A stretch of 64,000 bases of DNA, taken from contig NC_064548.1 of assembly GCF_023856365.1 (NCBI RefSeq), positions 3,633,001-3,697,000 on the forward strand, in the 5' to 3' direction. A program made the position numbers and the translations under genes. Below are positions 35,383 to 45,968 of the stretch, one piece after another. The notes below the pieces were generated by a model. The model saw nothing but the letters and a program-made list of their open reading frames with translations. It did no database searches and was not told where the DNA came from. Within the stretch, counting starts at the first letter, position 1; the number at the start of each line of letters is the position of its first letter. This DNA is from Brienomyrus brachyistius (lineage: Eukaryota; Chordata; Actinopteri; Osteoglossiformes; Mormyridae).

Positions 35383-35657
35383 TCCATTATCGTGACCACA
35401 GGGCACGGAACCTGAAGCCTACACCAGGAACAACAGACACAGGCGGGAACCAGTACACCGCACACACTCACAGGACCAATTTAGACGCACCAATCAGCCT
35501 ACCCTACACACTTTTAGATGGTGGGAGGAAACCAGAGTCCCCAGTGAAAACTCACTAATACTTTACACAAGCTTCATACATAAAGGACCCGGAATTGAAG
35601 CCTGAACCTTCTTGCTGTGAGGCAGCAGTGCTAAGCACTGCACCACCACGCCACCCA
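35383..35657 (-). mobile_element. SINE-like repeat, older subfamily, minus strand
   Basis: Tail TCCATCCATTATC on the left; the head with GGCAGCAGTGCTAAGCACTG and CACCACGCCACCC is on the right. It belongs to a diverged subfamily, also seen at 44178-44508. Confidence 0.65.
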
Positions 35658-35899
35658 TATCCTGCTTCAAACTAGAATATAAGTCACTATAAAACATTTA
35701 GCAAACAAGTTTAAAGGAAGAATTTAACGAAACTCCTTTTGTTTATGTTTAAAACAAAAAACTTTAGCCATATATGTTAAATTGGCATGAATGTGCTAAT
35801 TAGTATAAAAATAACCAAAGCATTTTAAGGATTTTTTCCATCGTTTTGCGCATGCTCACAAATGTTAGTTGCACTTTGAGCTATACACCTTATGTTAAA

Positions 35900-37370
35900 T
35901 AAGATAAGATAAGATAAGATAAGATAGGACTTTATTGATCCCACAGTGGGAAAATTTGCGTGTTAACGCAGCTCCAGACAGCCAGCAAGAGAGAGTTTAC
36001 AAGAGTAAAGAATATAAAAAATACAAGTAAGAATACAAAATAAAAATAATATATAAAGATAGAGCAAATAATAATAATAATAATAAATAATAATGCCTAT
36101 GTGCACCCATACTGTTTGGAATATGGGTAGTGGGTAATAGGAGCTGCTCAGCGCACTCACAGTCTCGTGCAGGGGGTGATGAGGGTTGTTCATGATGGAT
36201 GGAAGCTTCGCTAACATCCTCCTCTCACCCACCTCCTCCACAGTCTCCAGAGGGCATCCCAGCACAGAGCTTGACCTCCGCACCAGTTTGTCAATTTTGA
36301 TTCTGTCCCTTTCCGTGCATCCGCTCCCCCAGCAGGCCACTGCATAGAAAAGGGCGGATGCCACCACAGAATCATAGAATGTCCTTAACAGGGTCCTGCA
36401 TACTCCGAAGGACCTCAGTCTCCTCAACAGGTAGAGTCGACTCTGGCCCTTCTTATACAGGACGTCCGTATTTGTAGTCCAGTCCAGTTTATTGTTGAGC
36501 TGAACACCCAGGTACTTGTAAGAGTCCACTATCTCAATGACTTTTCCCTGGATGCTCACCGGTGTTGGAGGAGGTGCCTTCCTCCTAAAATCAATGACCA
36601 TCTCCTTCGTCTTGCTGGCGTTGATTTGGAGAGCATTAGTCTCACACCAGCCGACAAAGTCACTGATGACCCCCCTGTATTCATGATTGGTCCTGTCTGA
36701 CACGCATCCGATGATGGCCGTATCATCCGAGAACTTTTGTAGGTGGCACAGGTCCGAATTATAACGGAAGTCAGAAGTGTACATGCTGAACAGGAAGGGT
36801 GAGAGAACCGTGCCCTGCGGCGCGCCAGTGCTGCAGATAACCGTCTCGGACACACAGTTGAGGAGCCTCACATACTGCGGTCTGTTGGTTAGGTAGTCGA
36901 TGGTCCATGCAGTCAGCTGCTTGCCTACACCGGCTCCCTCCAGCTTCCCTCTCAGTAGTGCAGGCTGGATAGTGTTGAAAGCACTGGAGAAGTCAAAAAA
37001 CATGACTCTCACAGTGCTCCCTGCCTGCTCTAGGTGAGAGAGGGTTCATTGCAACATGTAGATGACAGCATCCTCCACCCCGATTCCAGACCGGTATGCG
37101 AACTGCAGGGGGTCAATTGCTGAGCTCACCAGTGGGCGAAGGTGGTGCAGGATGAGCCTCTCCAAGGTCTTCATCAAATGAGAGGTCAAGGCCACAGGTC
37201 TGAAATGGTTGGGCTCCTTGGGGTGTGCAATTTTCGGCACCGGGATGACACAGGAAGTCTTCCACAGTTCAGGAATCCTCTCTAGACTCAGGCTCAGGGT
37301 GAAGATATGCTGGACCACCTGACAGAGCTGGTCAGCACAGTCCCTGAGCAGTCTGGCGCTAGTAGATCGT
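35900..37370 (-). mobile_element. L2/Rex1-group LINE, 5'-truncated, minus strand
   Basis: The minus strand carries RT to the 3' end, terminating in an (ATCTT)n tail at 35900-35926 preceded by a GATCAATAAAGTCC-type end. That tail is diagnostic of fish L2/Rex1-like LINEs. It is truncated at about 37370 within the RT N-terminal part. Confidence 0.88.
35963..37318 (-). pseudogene. L2/Rex1-group reverse transcriptase with one in-frame TGA
   Basis: One frame from 37318 down to 35963 is broken only by TGA at 37046-37048; the downstream part restarts at 37012. Motifs: IPVPKIAHPKEPNHFRPVAL (finger region), FFDFSSAFNTIQP (motif A), STGAPQGTVLSPFLF (motif B), FSDDTAIIG (the usual FADD, motif C, here Ala to Ser), and the KYLGVQLNNKLDW thumb. 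The TGA most simply derives from a CGA by CpG deamination. No endonuclease is present because of 5' truncation. Confidence 0.88.
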
Positions 37371-37467
37371 TAAAATAGAGCCCATGGTATTTACAAAGAA
37401 ACTTGGTTTTACAATAATTCCAATTGCCAGTACATTTACATTTCACATGAACTATAATGATATTTAT

Positions 37468-37809
37468 CCATCCATTTTCCAAACCGCTTATCCTAATGGG
37501 TTGCGGGGGTCCGGAGCCTATCCCGGAAGCAATGTGCACGAGGCATGGAACAACCCAGGATGGGGGGCCAGCCCATCGCAGGGCACACTCACACATCATT
37601 TACTCACACATGCACACCTACGGGCAATTTAGCAACTCCAATTAGCCTCAGCATGTTTTTGGACTGTGGGGGGAAGCCGGAGTACCCGGAGGAAACCCCA
37701 CGACGACATGGGGAGAACATGTAAACTCTACACAGATGTAACCCAGGCAGAGACTCGAACCCGGGTCCCAGAGGTGTGAGTGCTAACCACTGCACCACCA
37801 TGCCGTCCC
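37468..37809 (-). mobile_element. tRNA-headed SINE-like repeat with perfect 13-bp TSD
   Basis: Minus copy flanked by TAATGATATTTAT at 37455-37467 and 37810-37822, a perfect target duplication that proves retroposition. The pre-insertion site is preserved in the paralogous unit at about 38446. Confidence 0.95.
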
Positions 37810-37873
37810 TAATGATATTTATGACCTAATAAAAGTTTAATAATTTATTTATTTAATTTTTGCCTCTTTGCAG

Positions 37874-37909
37874 TGTATCTACATCTGAAATCTCTGGATT
37901 TGGTTCACG
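37874..37909 (+). CDS. Microexon 1 (36 nt)
   Basis: Acceptor TTTGCAG, donor CG|GTATGTGC. In phase 2 it reads VSTSEISGFGS and closes with an Arg split across the junction. It shares its donor context with five other microexons. Confidence 0.5.
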
Positions 37910-38495
37910 GTATGTGCACATCACTTCTTTATTTTTATAATATGGTTAATTTTTTGGCCTTTGTATGTGTAAGTGCTACTTTTTATATTACAGAAAATCC
38001 TCCCTAAATATACAATATAATATAAATGCAATGCAAATCACATCACAGGAACAGTGCCTGATCAGTATTATTGCTTTTAGTAGCATGATGTACTGCTATA
38101 ACGGTGGCTGTGTTTGCCATTTTATTTTAGGGGTGTAGCAAGGTGGCTACAGACTAGCACAATGTCAGCTTGGTTGATCAATTTACACCACTCTCTTAGT
38201 GTTTATTGGAGTTAGCAAATTAGACAACCAGGAAGTAATCAAAACAATTTCATTTGCTGTCGTGATTCAAACAAAATTCGAATGAAAACTGTCTGATATA
38301 TAAAATGAGACTAAAACAACAACATACGGTATTTGCAAAGAAACTTGGTTTTACAATAATTAAAATTACAAGTACCACATAACAGATTACACACAGACAT
38401 TTGTAAGACAGATAAAAAAAGTCGTCTTTGGTGTTATTGATGCCATGATGATATTTATGACCTAAAGTTTATTTCAAGTTTTTTTCACTTTATAG

Positions 38496-38528
38496 AGAGC
38501 TGTCAACAAACTTTGGGATCCGTTCACG
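38496..38528 (+). CDS. Microexon 2 (33 nt)
   Basis: Acceptor CACTTTATAG, donor CG|GTATGTGC. In phase 2 it reads ELSTNFGIRS plus a split Arg. It is a paralogue of microexon 1 in the next tandem unit. Confidence 0.5.
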
Positions 38529-38889
38529 GTATGTGCACATCACTTGTTTATTTTGATAATATGGTTAACTTCATGGTGCTTGTGTTTGTAATACTGTGTG
38601 TAAGTGTTTTTTTATGTTACAGAAAATCCTCCCTAAATATACAATATAATGTAAATGTAATGCAAATCACCTCACAAACAGTGCCTGATCAGTATTATCA
38701 TTATCAATTGCCGGATGTACTTCTATAAAGGTGGCTGTGTTTGCCATTTTATTTTAAATGAACTGCATAATTGAAATGTGAATATTGTAGAAAGTAAAAC
38801 AGTTTTATTTTCTGTCAAAGCTTTAAGGAGCCACCCACTGGCCCAACAGCAACTTTTTTATTATTATTTTTTTTTTTACTTGTTGCTTC

Positions 38890-39005
38890 ATTCTAAATAC
38901 TATTTTTGATTTGCACAGTCTAAGGGTCGTCCAGGGTACATTTCACTACATGCTGTATTTGTATAACCATGTATGTGATGAATAAAGCATCTTGTATCTT
39001 ATGTT
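38890..39005 (+). mobile_element. LINE 3' tail fragment
   Basis: Ends in GTACATTTCACTACATG... AATAAAGCATCTTGTATCTT, the typical 3' terminus of fish L2/Rex1-like LINEs. No coding part is attached. Confidence 0.5.
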
Positions 39006-39599
39006 GTGTCTAGCTGGGCAGTTGGAGGCTGTAGGTATTTCCTAGCACTCCTAAAAAGTTACTTAACCTCAATATTGTATGTCTGTCCTTCTGTCCATCC
39101 ATCCATCCATCCATCCATCATTCCTACTGGCATGGAGTGGGACTGATTTTCTGCCAAAGTGTTTTATGCCCAGTTCCAGTCCATTTTATCTTTAAAAAAT
39201 GATGCTGCAGTTCAAGTCTTATTATGCCAATAAATATATTACTAACACTTTAAGAAGGAAAGAAATAAGAAATAGCATTTTAAACTGTATAAGCAGTCTG
39301 ACTTTTTCTGGCTCGCCTGGTACCTTTCTGCCATTCATCATTTGAGAAAATTCCAGAGAGAGTTGTGGCAGCTCCCCAGCTGAGCACTGCGCTCAAGTGA
39401 TCACGCTCACTGCAGGAAACGTCTTTCTGCCACCTGCATCTGCATTCTCATTCTTTCAGTCACTATTAGTAAGGGTAGGAATAAAAATCAATAGCTTTGC
39501 CTTTTGGTTCAGCTCTCTCATCACCACGACAGACTGGTGCAATGTCTGCATAACTACTGATGCTACACTGATCTGTCATTCTCCTGCTTCACTCATGCC

Positions 39600-40095
39600 T
39601 CACTTGTGAATATGTTCCCCTAAGACACTTGAACACCTCTGCTTGAATCAGAAACTCATCCCCAACCTGGAGGGGGCAGTCCACCCTTTTCTGGTTGAAA
39701 ACCATGGCTTCAGGCTTAGAGGTGCTGATCGTAACCCTGATCACTTCACACTTGGCTGTAAAGCGTCCCGGTGAATGCTGGAGGTCACAGCTTAATGAAG
39801 CCAACAGAACCTCATAATCTTCAAATAGGCAAAAATGCAATCTTGAACTCACTGCACTCACTGCACTAGACACACTTCACCCCTTGCTGTGCCTAGAAAT
39901 TCTATCCGTAAAAGTTAAGAACAAACAGTAACAAAGAGCAGCCCATAGAGTCCAACACGCACCAGGAATGCATCTGACTTACTGGCAGAACCGTGAAACA
40001 AGCTCTCGCTCCAATCATACAAGGACCTACAGGAGCAGCCCCTACAGGATACTCTGAGGGACAAGGTCATATGTCCACAAAACACATGTAGACTG
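39600..40095 (-). pseudogene. Rex3/RTE-type LINE reverse transcriptase relic
   Basis: The minus strand includes STSKPEAMVFNQKRVDCPLQ and VGDEFLIQAEVFKCLRG, the characteristic Rex3 RT thumb region, preceded (39915-40095) by remnants of the motif A-B region. Frameshifts and a deletion of the YADD region make it dead. Confidence 0.75.
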
Positions 40096-40179
40096 TTTAG
40101 GTAAACTCCCATGAACCCTCAAGTAGCTCTAACACAAATTTTTATAGTTTATGAATTGATTTACAATTTACAATGTATA

Positions 40180-40315
40180 CAGGGCAGATTCTGTGTTATG
40201 CAGAGCTCTATAGCCAGATTGGAATTTATCAGAGATTTTAGACTTGATCTAGGAGAACTTTTTCCAGTATCTTACAGATGAATGGTAGCTTGGAGATGGG
40301 CCTGTAGTTTTTAAA
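40180..40315 (-). pseudogene. Small LINE RT fragment
   Basis: On the minus strand near 40310 the sequence reads FKNYRPIS-like and then continues with stops. It is a short relic and the clade is unclear. Confidence 0.35.
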
Positions 40316-40544
40316 ATAATAAATAATACAAATATTATTATATAATAATAAAATAAAAGAAAAACTTGTTCACCATGGGTTTTGATGGATAACAAATATG
40401 GATGATAAAATCTTCTACAATCAGCAGTTTATCAGAACGAGAGGCAATAAATGACAGAAGATCAGAAAATTCTCGAATGAAATTACTGTTGCTTTTAGGT
40501 GGTCTGTATACTAATGCACAAAGGGCAGGGGTATTAATTAAGTA

Positions 40545-41400
40545 AGGAATAATTGACGACGGGCCGTTGAATTATTAGAAAATAATGCACACAATTCGCG
40601 CCGTGGCCGTTACACCTCGGGTGTGCATTATTTTCTAATAATTCAATGGTCCGGAGTCAATTATTCCGCTTATCCTACGATTGCCACACCTCAAGACATC
40701 GATCAGATGATATATTTCAAGGGATTCGTCCGGTTTTTCTACTTAAATCGCTATTGTGAGTAGGATTATTTCTTCCGCATCTCATCCAACGACTCTTTTG
40801 CTAGTTCCAAAACGTCATTTTAAAGCTGGCAATGGAGGCTTGAGCCGTTGATAGCAGACTAATGCAGTTAATAATGAAGTTATTAGAAAGAGAGCGAGAG
40901 AGACAGAGACACAGAGAAAGAGAAACAGAGAGAGAGAGAGAGAGAGCTTGTATGAATTAGGCTACCTCTGTGTGTCCCTCAACAGTGTTCTGAAGCACCG
41001 TCTCTAAACTGTAAGTCTGCTTTAAGATGCAGCGCTGTTATTACCTCGCTAGTGAGAAATGTCATGTGTAGCCTTTAAGTTGGTACACTAGGCTAACTAA
41101 TACTGCTGCAGCCCAGTTGTTGAAAGTTTCATATTCACCGTAAATATTAAAATTTACTTTCGAAAAATTGTCTGTCATGTTGTTGTTTTTGTTAGTCCTG
41201 TGTGCTGTATAGGTACTGTATGCTAATTTCCGTTATTACAGTTAACTATGCGAAGTGATATGGAACTGTAATGCGGTCAAGAGAGCTACCTGGAACTACG
41301 TTCGCCGTGCGTTTATCTGAAAATAATTACACACCTCAGAACGTTCGTCAGCCAATCAGATTCAAGCATTCAACGGTCCCGTAGTATAATTATCATTAAT
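40545..41400. mobile_element. Non-autonomous TIR element with a subterminal hairpin
   Basis: Left end GGAATAATTGACGACGGGCC then GTTGAATTATTAG; right end, reversed, ATAATTATACTACGGGACCG then TTGAAT, giving imperfect inverted ends. Inside the left end a 47-bp arm (40545-40592) is mirrored at 40620-40668 across a 27-bp loop. There is no coding capacity. Confidence 0.6.
40889..40947. repeat. (GA)n microsatellite
   Basis: Purine-rich AGAG/ACAGAG repeat inside the TIR element. Confidence 0.9.
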
Positions 41401-41416
41401 TATCATGAGTTGTGCC

Positions 41417-41765
41417 TCAAAAGACAAAACATTGTCCCCTGGTTGCCTTAGGCTTAGCTCCTAGTTTGGACCAGGGCTCGGAAGATTTGACCATGACTGC
41501 AGAGCATGGGGCGGCCTCAAGATGAGGAGCCGTGGCATATGGGCCAAACCAGGGAAAAGTGGAGTCAAACTCATCACTGGCGTTTTCAGTGGTGGCATCT
41601 GTAGAAAGTACAGAGTCAAGAAATTGTTCATCATCCCTGATCTGATGAATAGATATTCTTTCACCCAGTTCAACAATCCTCCAGTCACAACAAAGGCAGC
41701 CCTCACAAATAGGAGAAGTAAGAGGCGACATGTTGGGAATATCTCCGCAGGTTGCCGGCAGGAAT
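41417..41765 (-). pseudogene. Possible LINE ORF1 N-terminal fragment
   Basis: A minus-strand frame of about 100 residues includes CCDWRIVELGERISIHQIRD and WSKLGAKPKATRGQ. The WSKLGAKPKA block resembles ORF1 leaders of fish LINEs from memory. No catalytic motif is present. It could equally be an unrecognised host fragment. Confidence 0.3.
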
Positions 41766-41999
41766 CAGCTTCGGTTAGCGTCTGGTAAAACTTGGCAAGA
41801 TAAAAACTTTTGTAATAAAACGGTCAGACTGAAGAAGATTAAAAATGAAACGAGTAAAATAAGTTTAAATAAACTCATTCAAATGACCATCTTTTAAGAT
41901 TTTGCTAGCTCTTGGCTAAACGCAAACCACACGAGCTTTCAAGTACGAGTTGCTCATACAGTACTATACTCAGTCGCACTTTTGAAATTTAAAGTGGAA

Positions 42000-44160
42000 G
42001 CTGCAACCAAGGCAGCTCTACCAACCTGGAGAAATACAAGGCATCAGTGACTGACTACATCAGCAAGTGCATTGACGACGTTACTGTCTCCAAGACCATT
42101 GTCACATGCCCCAACCAGGAACCATGGATGACTGCAGAGTTTCGCATGCTGCTGAGAACCTGAGACACTGCCTTTAGGTCAGATGATAAAGCTGCATTGA
42201 GAACAGCAAGGAAGAGCCAACCTGTGCCTGGCCATCAGAGCGACAAAGCATGCATATGCTCAAAGAATCCACAACCACTTCCAAGACACCTGAGATGTAC
42301 AATGCATGTAGAAGGGTATCCAGGCCATCAGCAACTGCAAGACATCTCCACCTGCCTATGACAGTGAGGTCACCCTTTCAGATGCACTGAATCACTTCTA
42401 TGCATGGTTTGAAGCATATAATGACACAGCAGTGAGGAAGACCACCCTGCCCCACAATGACCTGGTGTCCCAACTGGCCACGACTAATGTGATGTGCTCA
42501 GAGTCAACACACAGAAGGCCGCTGGACCAGACGACATTCCTTGGTCGTGTGCTCAGGGGACGTGCAGACCAGCTGTCAGATGTCCTTACAGACGTCTTCA
42601 GTATCTCTCTAAGTATCACTTACACACTTTAAAGCCACCACCATCATCCCAGTGTCATAGAAGTCTCCAGTGTCCTGCCTCAACGATGACCGTCCCTTTA
42701 CACTCAACACCTACTGTATCATCATGACGTCCTTTGATAGGCTCGTCATGAGGTACATAAAATGACAGCTGCCTCTATCATTGGACCCCCTGCAGTTTGT
42801 GTACCATCGCAACTGCATCGCATGATGCTATAACCACCACCCTTCACCCGGGCCTCACCCACTTGGAGAAAAAGGACACTTACGTGAGAATGCTGTTCAT
42901 AGATTTCAATTCAGCATTCAACACAACTGGGCCTGAACACCTCCCTCTGCAGCTGGATCCTGGACTTCCTGACTGGGATACCTCAGTCAGTCAGGATTGG
43001 CAGAAACATCTCCAGTATCACCACACTGAGCACCTAGGCCCCCCCAGGGTTGTGTGGTCAGCCCTCTGTTGTTCATGCCGATGACCCACAACTGTGCAGC
43101 AATGCACAGCTAAAATCACAACATCGAGTTCCCTGATGACAGAGCTGCGGTTGGTCTGATCAGTGAGAACAATGACGTGGCATACACAGAGAAGGTACAA
43201 CAGCTAACAGATGGGTGTGGAATCAACAACCTGTCTCTGAATATGAAAAAGACAAAGGAGATGCTTCTTGACTTCAGGAGAGCACGCTCTGACTAGACTC
43301 CGCTGAACCTCAATGAATTGCCAGTGAAGATCGTCCAGAACACCAAGTTCCTTTGTGTTCACATCATGGATTACCTCATGTGGATGCTTGACACCAGCCT
43401 CATCGCCAGGACAGCCAGGCAGCGTGTCTATTTCCCTGCGGAGAGCGCACCCCCCTCCCCCCCAAATCCTCATCATGTTCTAAAAAGGGACTATAGAGAG
43501 TACCCTGTGTAGCTGCATCATGGCTTGGTATGGGATTTCGCTGCTTCGGATTGCAAGACTCTACAGAGGATAGTGAGAACCGTGAAAAGATCATTCGGGC
43601 TTCTCTCCCTTCTGTTGCAGACATTAACACGTCATGCTGCATCCGCAAAGCTACCAGCATCCCCCTCCCATACCCACTTCTCCCTCCTTCCATCTGACAA
43701 AAGGTTCTGCAGCATACGAATCTTCATTGCTGTTCCATGTTCATGCCCAGTTTCGTCACTCAGGCTGTCAGACTCTTGAATCAAAACTAAATTACGAACT
43801 ATTTGATAAACAATTAAATTTATTATATACTGCACATTCTGTGTTGCTACTATTGTTTGCATTTTTATTTACTATTTATTGCCTCCTTGCCGCTAAAATT
43901 CAGTTTATCCCATAATACTGTATCTGCAATAATACTGTTTATTCAAATATCCATTCAGACTGGCACGGTTACTACTGTGGACTGTACTGTACATTGTATT
44001 GTCCTGTATATTGCACTTGTGTAGTCCTGTGTTGTTTCTGTCCTTTTGTTTCTTGTGCACATTGGTCCTGTTGGAACAATGTTTCGTTTCACTGTATACT
44101 GTGTGTATGGCTGAAATGACAAATAAATCTACTTGATTTGACTTGACTACTTGACTTGAT
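42000..44160 (+). pseudogene. Decayed L2/Rex1-group LINE, plus strand
   Basis: Broken frames contain the region before RT ([19 protein letters not shown] at about 42085), motif A ([12 protein letters not shown] at about 42890), remnants of the PQGCVLSP region (about 43040) and the thumb region. The 3' end carries CAAATAAATCTACTTGATTT and TTGACTTGA repeats at 44125-44160. Many stops. It lies in the large intron between microexons 2 and 3. Confidence 0.8.
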
Positions 44161-44177
44161 ATCAACACAAATAAAAT

Positions 44178-44508
44178 ACATCCATCCCCATAAGCCCACC
44201 TGGGCTTGTAGGTGTGACTGGAGCCTATGCTGGGAGCAAGGGCACAGGTGGGAACTAAGCCTGAGCAGGCACCAACACACCACAGGGCTCACACTCAACC
44301 AACTACGGGGCCAGTTTAGAGTCACCAATCAACCTAACGCACACACTTTTGGGAGGAAACCGGAGTCCCTGGCAGAAACCCACACAAACACAAGGAGAGC
44401 ATGCGAGCTCCACACAGAAAGGCCTGACACCTGACCCAGGGATCAAACCCCAGGACCTTTTTACTGTGAGGCAACAGTGCTAACCACTGTGCCACTATGC
44501 TGCCCCAA
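44178..44508 (-). mobile_element. SINE-like repeat, older subfamily, minus strand
   Basis: Same layout as the 35.4 kb copy: GGAGCCTATGCTGGGAGCAA near the tail side, GGGAGGAAACCGGAGTCCC in the body, and TGAGGCAACAGTGCTAACCA at the reversed A-box head. Confidence 0.75.
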
Positions 44509-44630
44509 GTAAAATCTGACTCCAATTTTAATAGTTTAGGAATTGTTTTACAATGTATTGGTTATGATCTCCAGAGAAAATATGATAGGCAAGATATGTT
44601 ATTTTTAATTGTGTCTTCTGTTCCTTATAG

Positions 44631-44663
44631 TGCAAGTTCTACAGATTCTGGAATTGGTTCAAG
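44631..44663 (+). CDS. Microexon 3 (33 nt), encodes a DSGIGS motif
   Basis: Acceptor TTCCTTATAG, donor AG|GTATGTGC. In phase 2 it reads ASSTDSGIGS plus a split Arg. DSGIGS fits the DSGxxS pattern recognised by beta-TrCP when phosphorylated (known motif); its use here is speculative. Confidence 0.5.
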
Positions 44664-44834
44664 GTATGTGCCCATCACAATACAGACGAGATAAGACGAT
44701 AAGATAAGCAAAACTGACTAACCTATAATGTCTCCTTTGACTATATTGATACCGCAATGATATGTTCTTTTGAGTTAAGTATATTTTTAATTTTATAAAT
44801 AAATATTTAATTATTTATTTTATTTTCCTTGTAG

Positions 44835-44858
44835 GGAAAGTTCTAACCCTTATTCCAG
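44835..44858 (+). pseudogene. Microexon 4 (24 nt) with a mutated donor
   Basis: Acceptor TTCCTTGTAG; reads ESSNPYS plus Arg in phase 2. The donor is AG|ATATGTGC where all sister copies have GTATGTGC, a G-to-A change at the invariant base, so it is probably skipped. Confidence 0.45.
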
Positions 44859-45520
44859 ATATGTGCACATCACTTCATTGTTTTGATAATATGTTTAATG
44901 CTTTTGCTTTTGTGCTTTGTATAAGTGCTACTATTCATCTTCTGTTACAGAAAAGCCTCCCAAAATGCACCAAATTTTGTAAATGCTGTGCACATTACAG
45001 CACAGGGACAATATCAGATCAATATTTTTGTTTCAAATTTCATGCTATACCTCTGTTACTCTGGCTGTGTTTGCCATTTTATTCAAAATTTGCCCCAGCA
45101 ATGAAATGTTATCTGGCTCGACTAAAAAGTTATAGATTGAAATGAACAGCAAACTTATGATTACTTCTATTTTTTAATTAACTGAATAAGCAATTTAATA
45201 TCACCATCTAAAATCCTTTTACTTCACAGTATGATTATTTTTTCATCACTGAATAGGTGAAAAACTTACATTTTTTTCACCTGAAGTAAACTCTCATGTC
45301 CTTCATAAAAAAACCTTTCATACATCTATATTTTAATCATATCTTATAAAGAAAAACACAACAAAACTGTTACCTAACAAAAGTGCAAACTTGTAGGAAT
45401 AGTGCAGGCTAGTGAAAAATGTATTGGTGGGCCTGGCTGTTTCATTAGTCTTTCCAAAATAGTTTAACACAAGCTGCAGGATACCAGTATATTTTTAATT
45501 TTATTTTATTTTCCTTGTAG

Positions 45521-45544
45521 GGAAAGTTCCGACACTAATTCCAG
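45521..45544 (+). CDS. Microexon 5 (24 nt)
   Basis: Acceptor TTCCTTGTAG, donor AG|GTATGTGC; reads ESSDTNS plus a split Arg in phase 2. It is identical to microexon 6. Confidence 0.45.
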
Positions 45545-45837
45545 GTATGTGCACATCACTTCATTGTTTTGATAATATGTTTAATGCTTTTGCTTTTGTG
45601 TTTTGTATAAGTGCTACTATTCATCCAAATTCACCAAATTTTGTAAATGCTGTGCACATTACAGCACAGGGACAATATCAGATCAATTTTTTACAAGTGT
45701 AAACTTGTAGGAAGAGTGGCAGCTGGTGAAAAATATTCTAGGTCATATTCAATCAGTTTCATTAGTCTTTCCAATACAGTTTAGCACAAGCTGCAGGATA
45801 CCAGTATATTTTTAATTTTATTTTATTTTCCTTGTAG

Positions 45838-45861
45838 GGAAAGTTCCGACACTAATTCCAG
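45838..45861 (+). CDS. Microexon 6 (24 nt)
   Basis: Identical to microexon 5 with the same splice signals. It is the last recognisable microexon, about 110 bp before the CR1 insertion, so any further exons would lie beyond 51.5 kb; none was recognised. Confidence 0.45.
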
Positions 45862-45968
45862 GTATGTGCACATCACTTCATTGTTTTGATAATATGTTTA
45901 ATGCTTTTGCTTTCATTTCATGTTCTGCACCTGTCCATCCTCGTTAGTTTCCATTATGAAAACACTTT

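Larger units (their letters stand above)
37384..38755 (+). repeat. Tandem duplication of a microexon-bearing unit (two copies)
   Basis: Unit 1 (37384 to about 38135, containing a SINE) and unit 2 (about 38325-38755) share AAGAAACTTGGTTTTACAAT, GATATTTATGACCTAA, the microexon with its GGTATGTGCACATCACTT donor, CAGAAAATCCTCCCTAAATA and GGCTGTGTTTGCCATTTTAT in the same order. A third, more diverged unit lies at about 44525-45085. Unit 2 has no SINE, so the SINE at 37468-37809 inserted after the duplication. Confidence 0.85.
32331..45861 (+). pseudogene. Unrecognised split gene or relic: CARD-like exon, 205-nt exon, six phase-2 microexons
   Basis: Pieces with compatible splice phases lie in order on the plus strand: a damaged CARD-like exon (32331-32883, interrupted by a solo LTR), an exon at 34288-34492 (enters phase 1, leaves phase 2), and microexons at 37874-37909, 38496-38528, 44631-44663, 44835-44858, 45521-45544 and 45838-45861. 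Every microexon is a multiple of three, enters and leaves in phase 2, and encodes a Ser/Thr-rich peptide ending in Ser-Arg. Intervening DNA holds LTR, L2, Rex3 and SINE insertions. No terminal exon or promoter was identified; the CR1 insertion at 46 kb follows the last microexon directly. I do not recognise the protein. Damage in the first exon and in one donor suggests a relic. Confidence 0.45.
45475..45915 (+). repeat. Recent tandem duplication carrying microexons 5 and 6
   Basis: The segments at about 45475-45620 and 45788-45915 are nearly identical, from AAGCTGCAGGATACCAGTAT through the microexon and donor to ATGTTTAATGCTTTTGCTTT. Confidence 0.9.
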
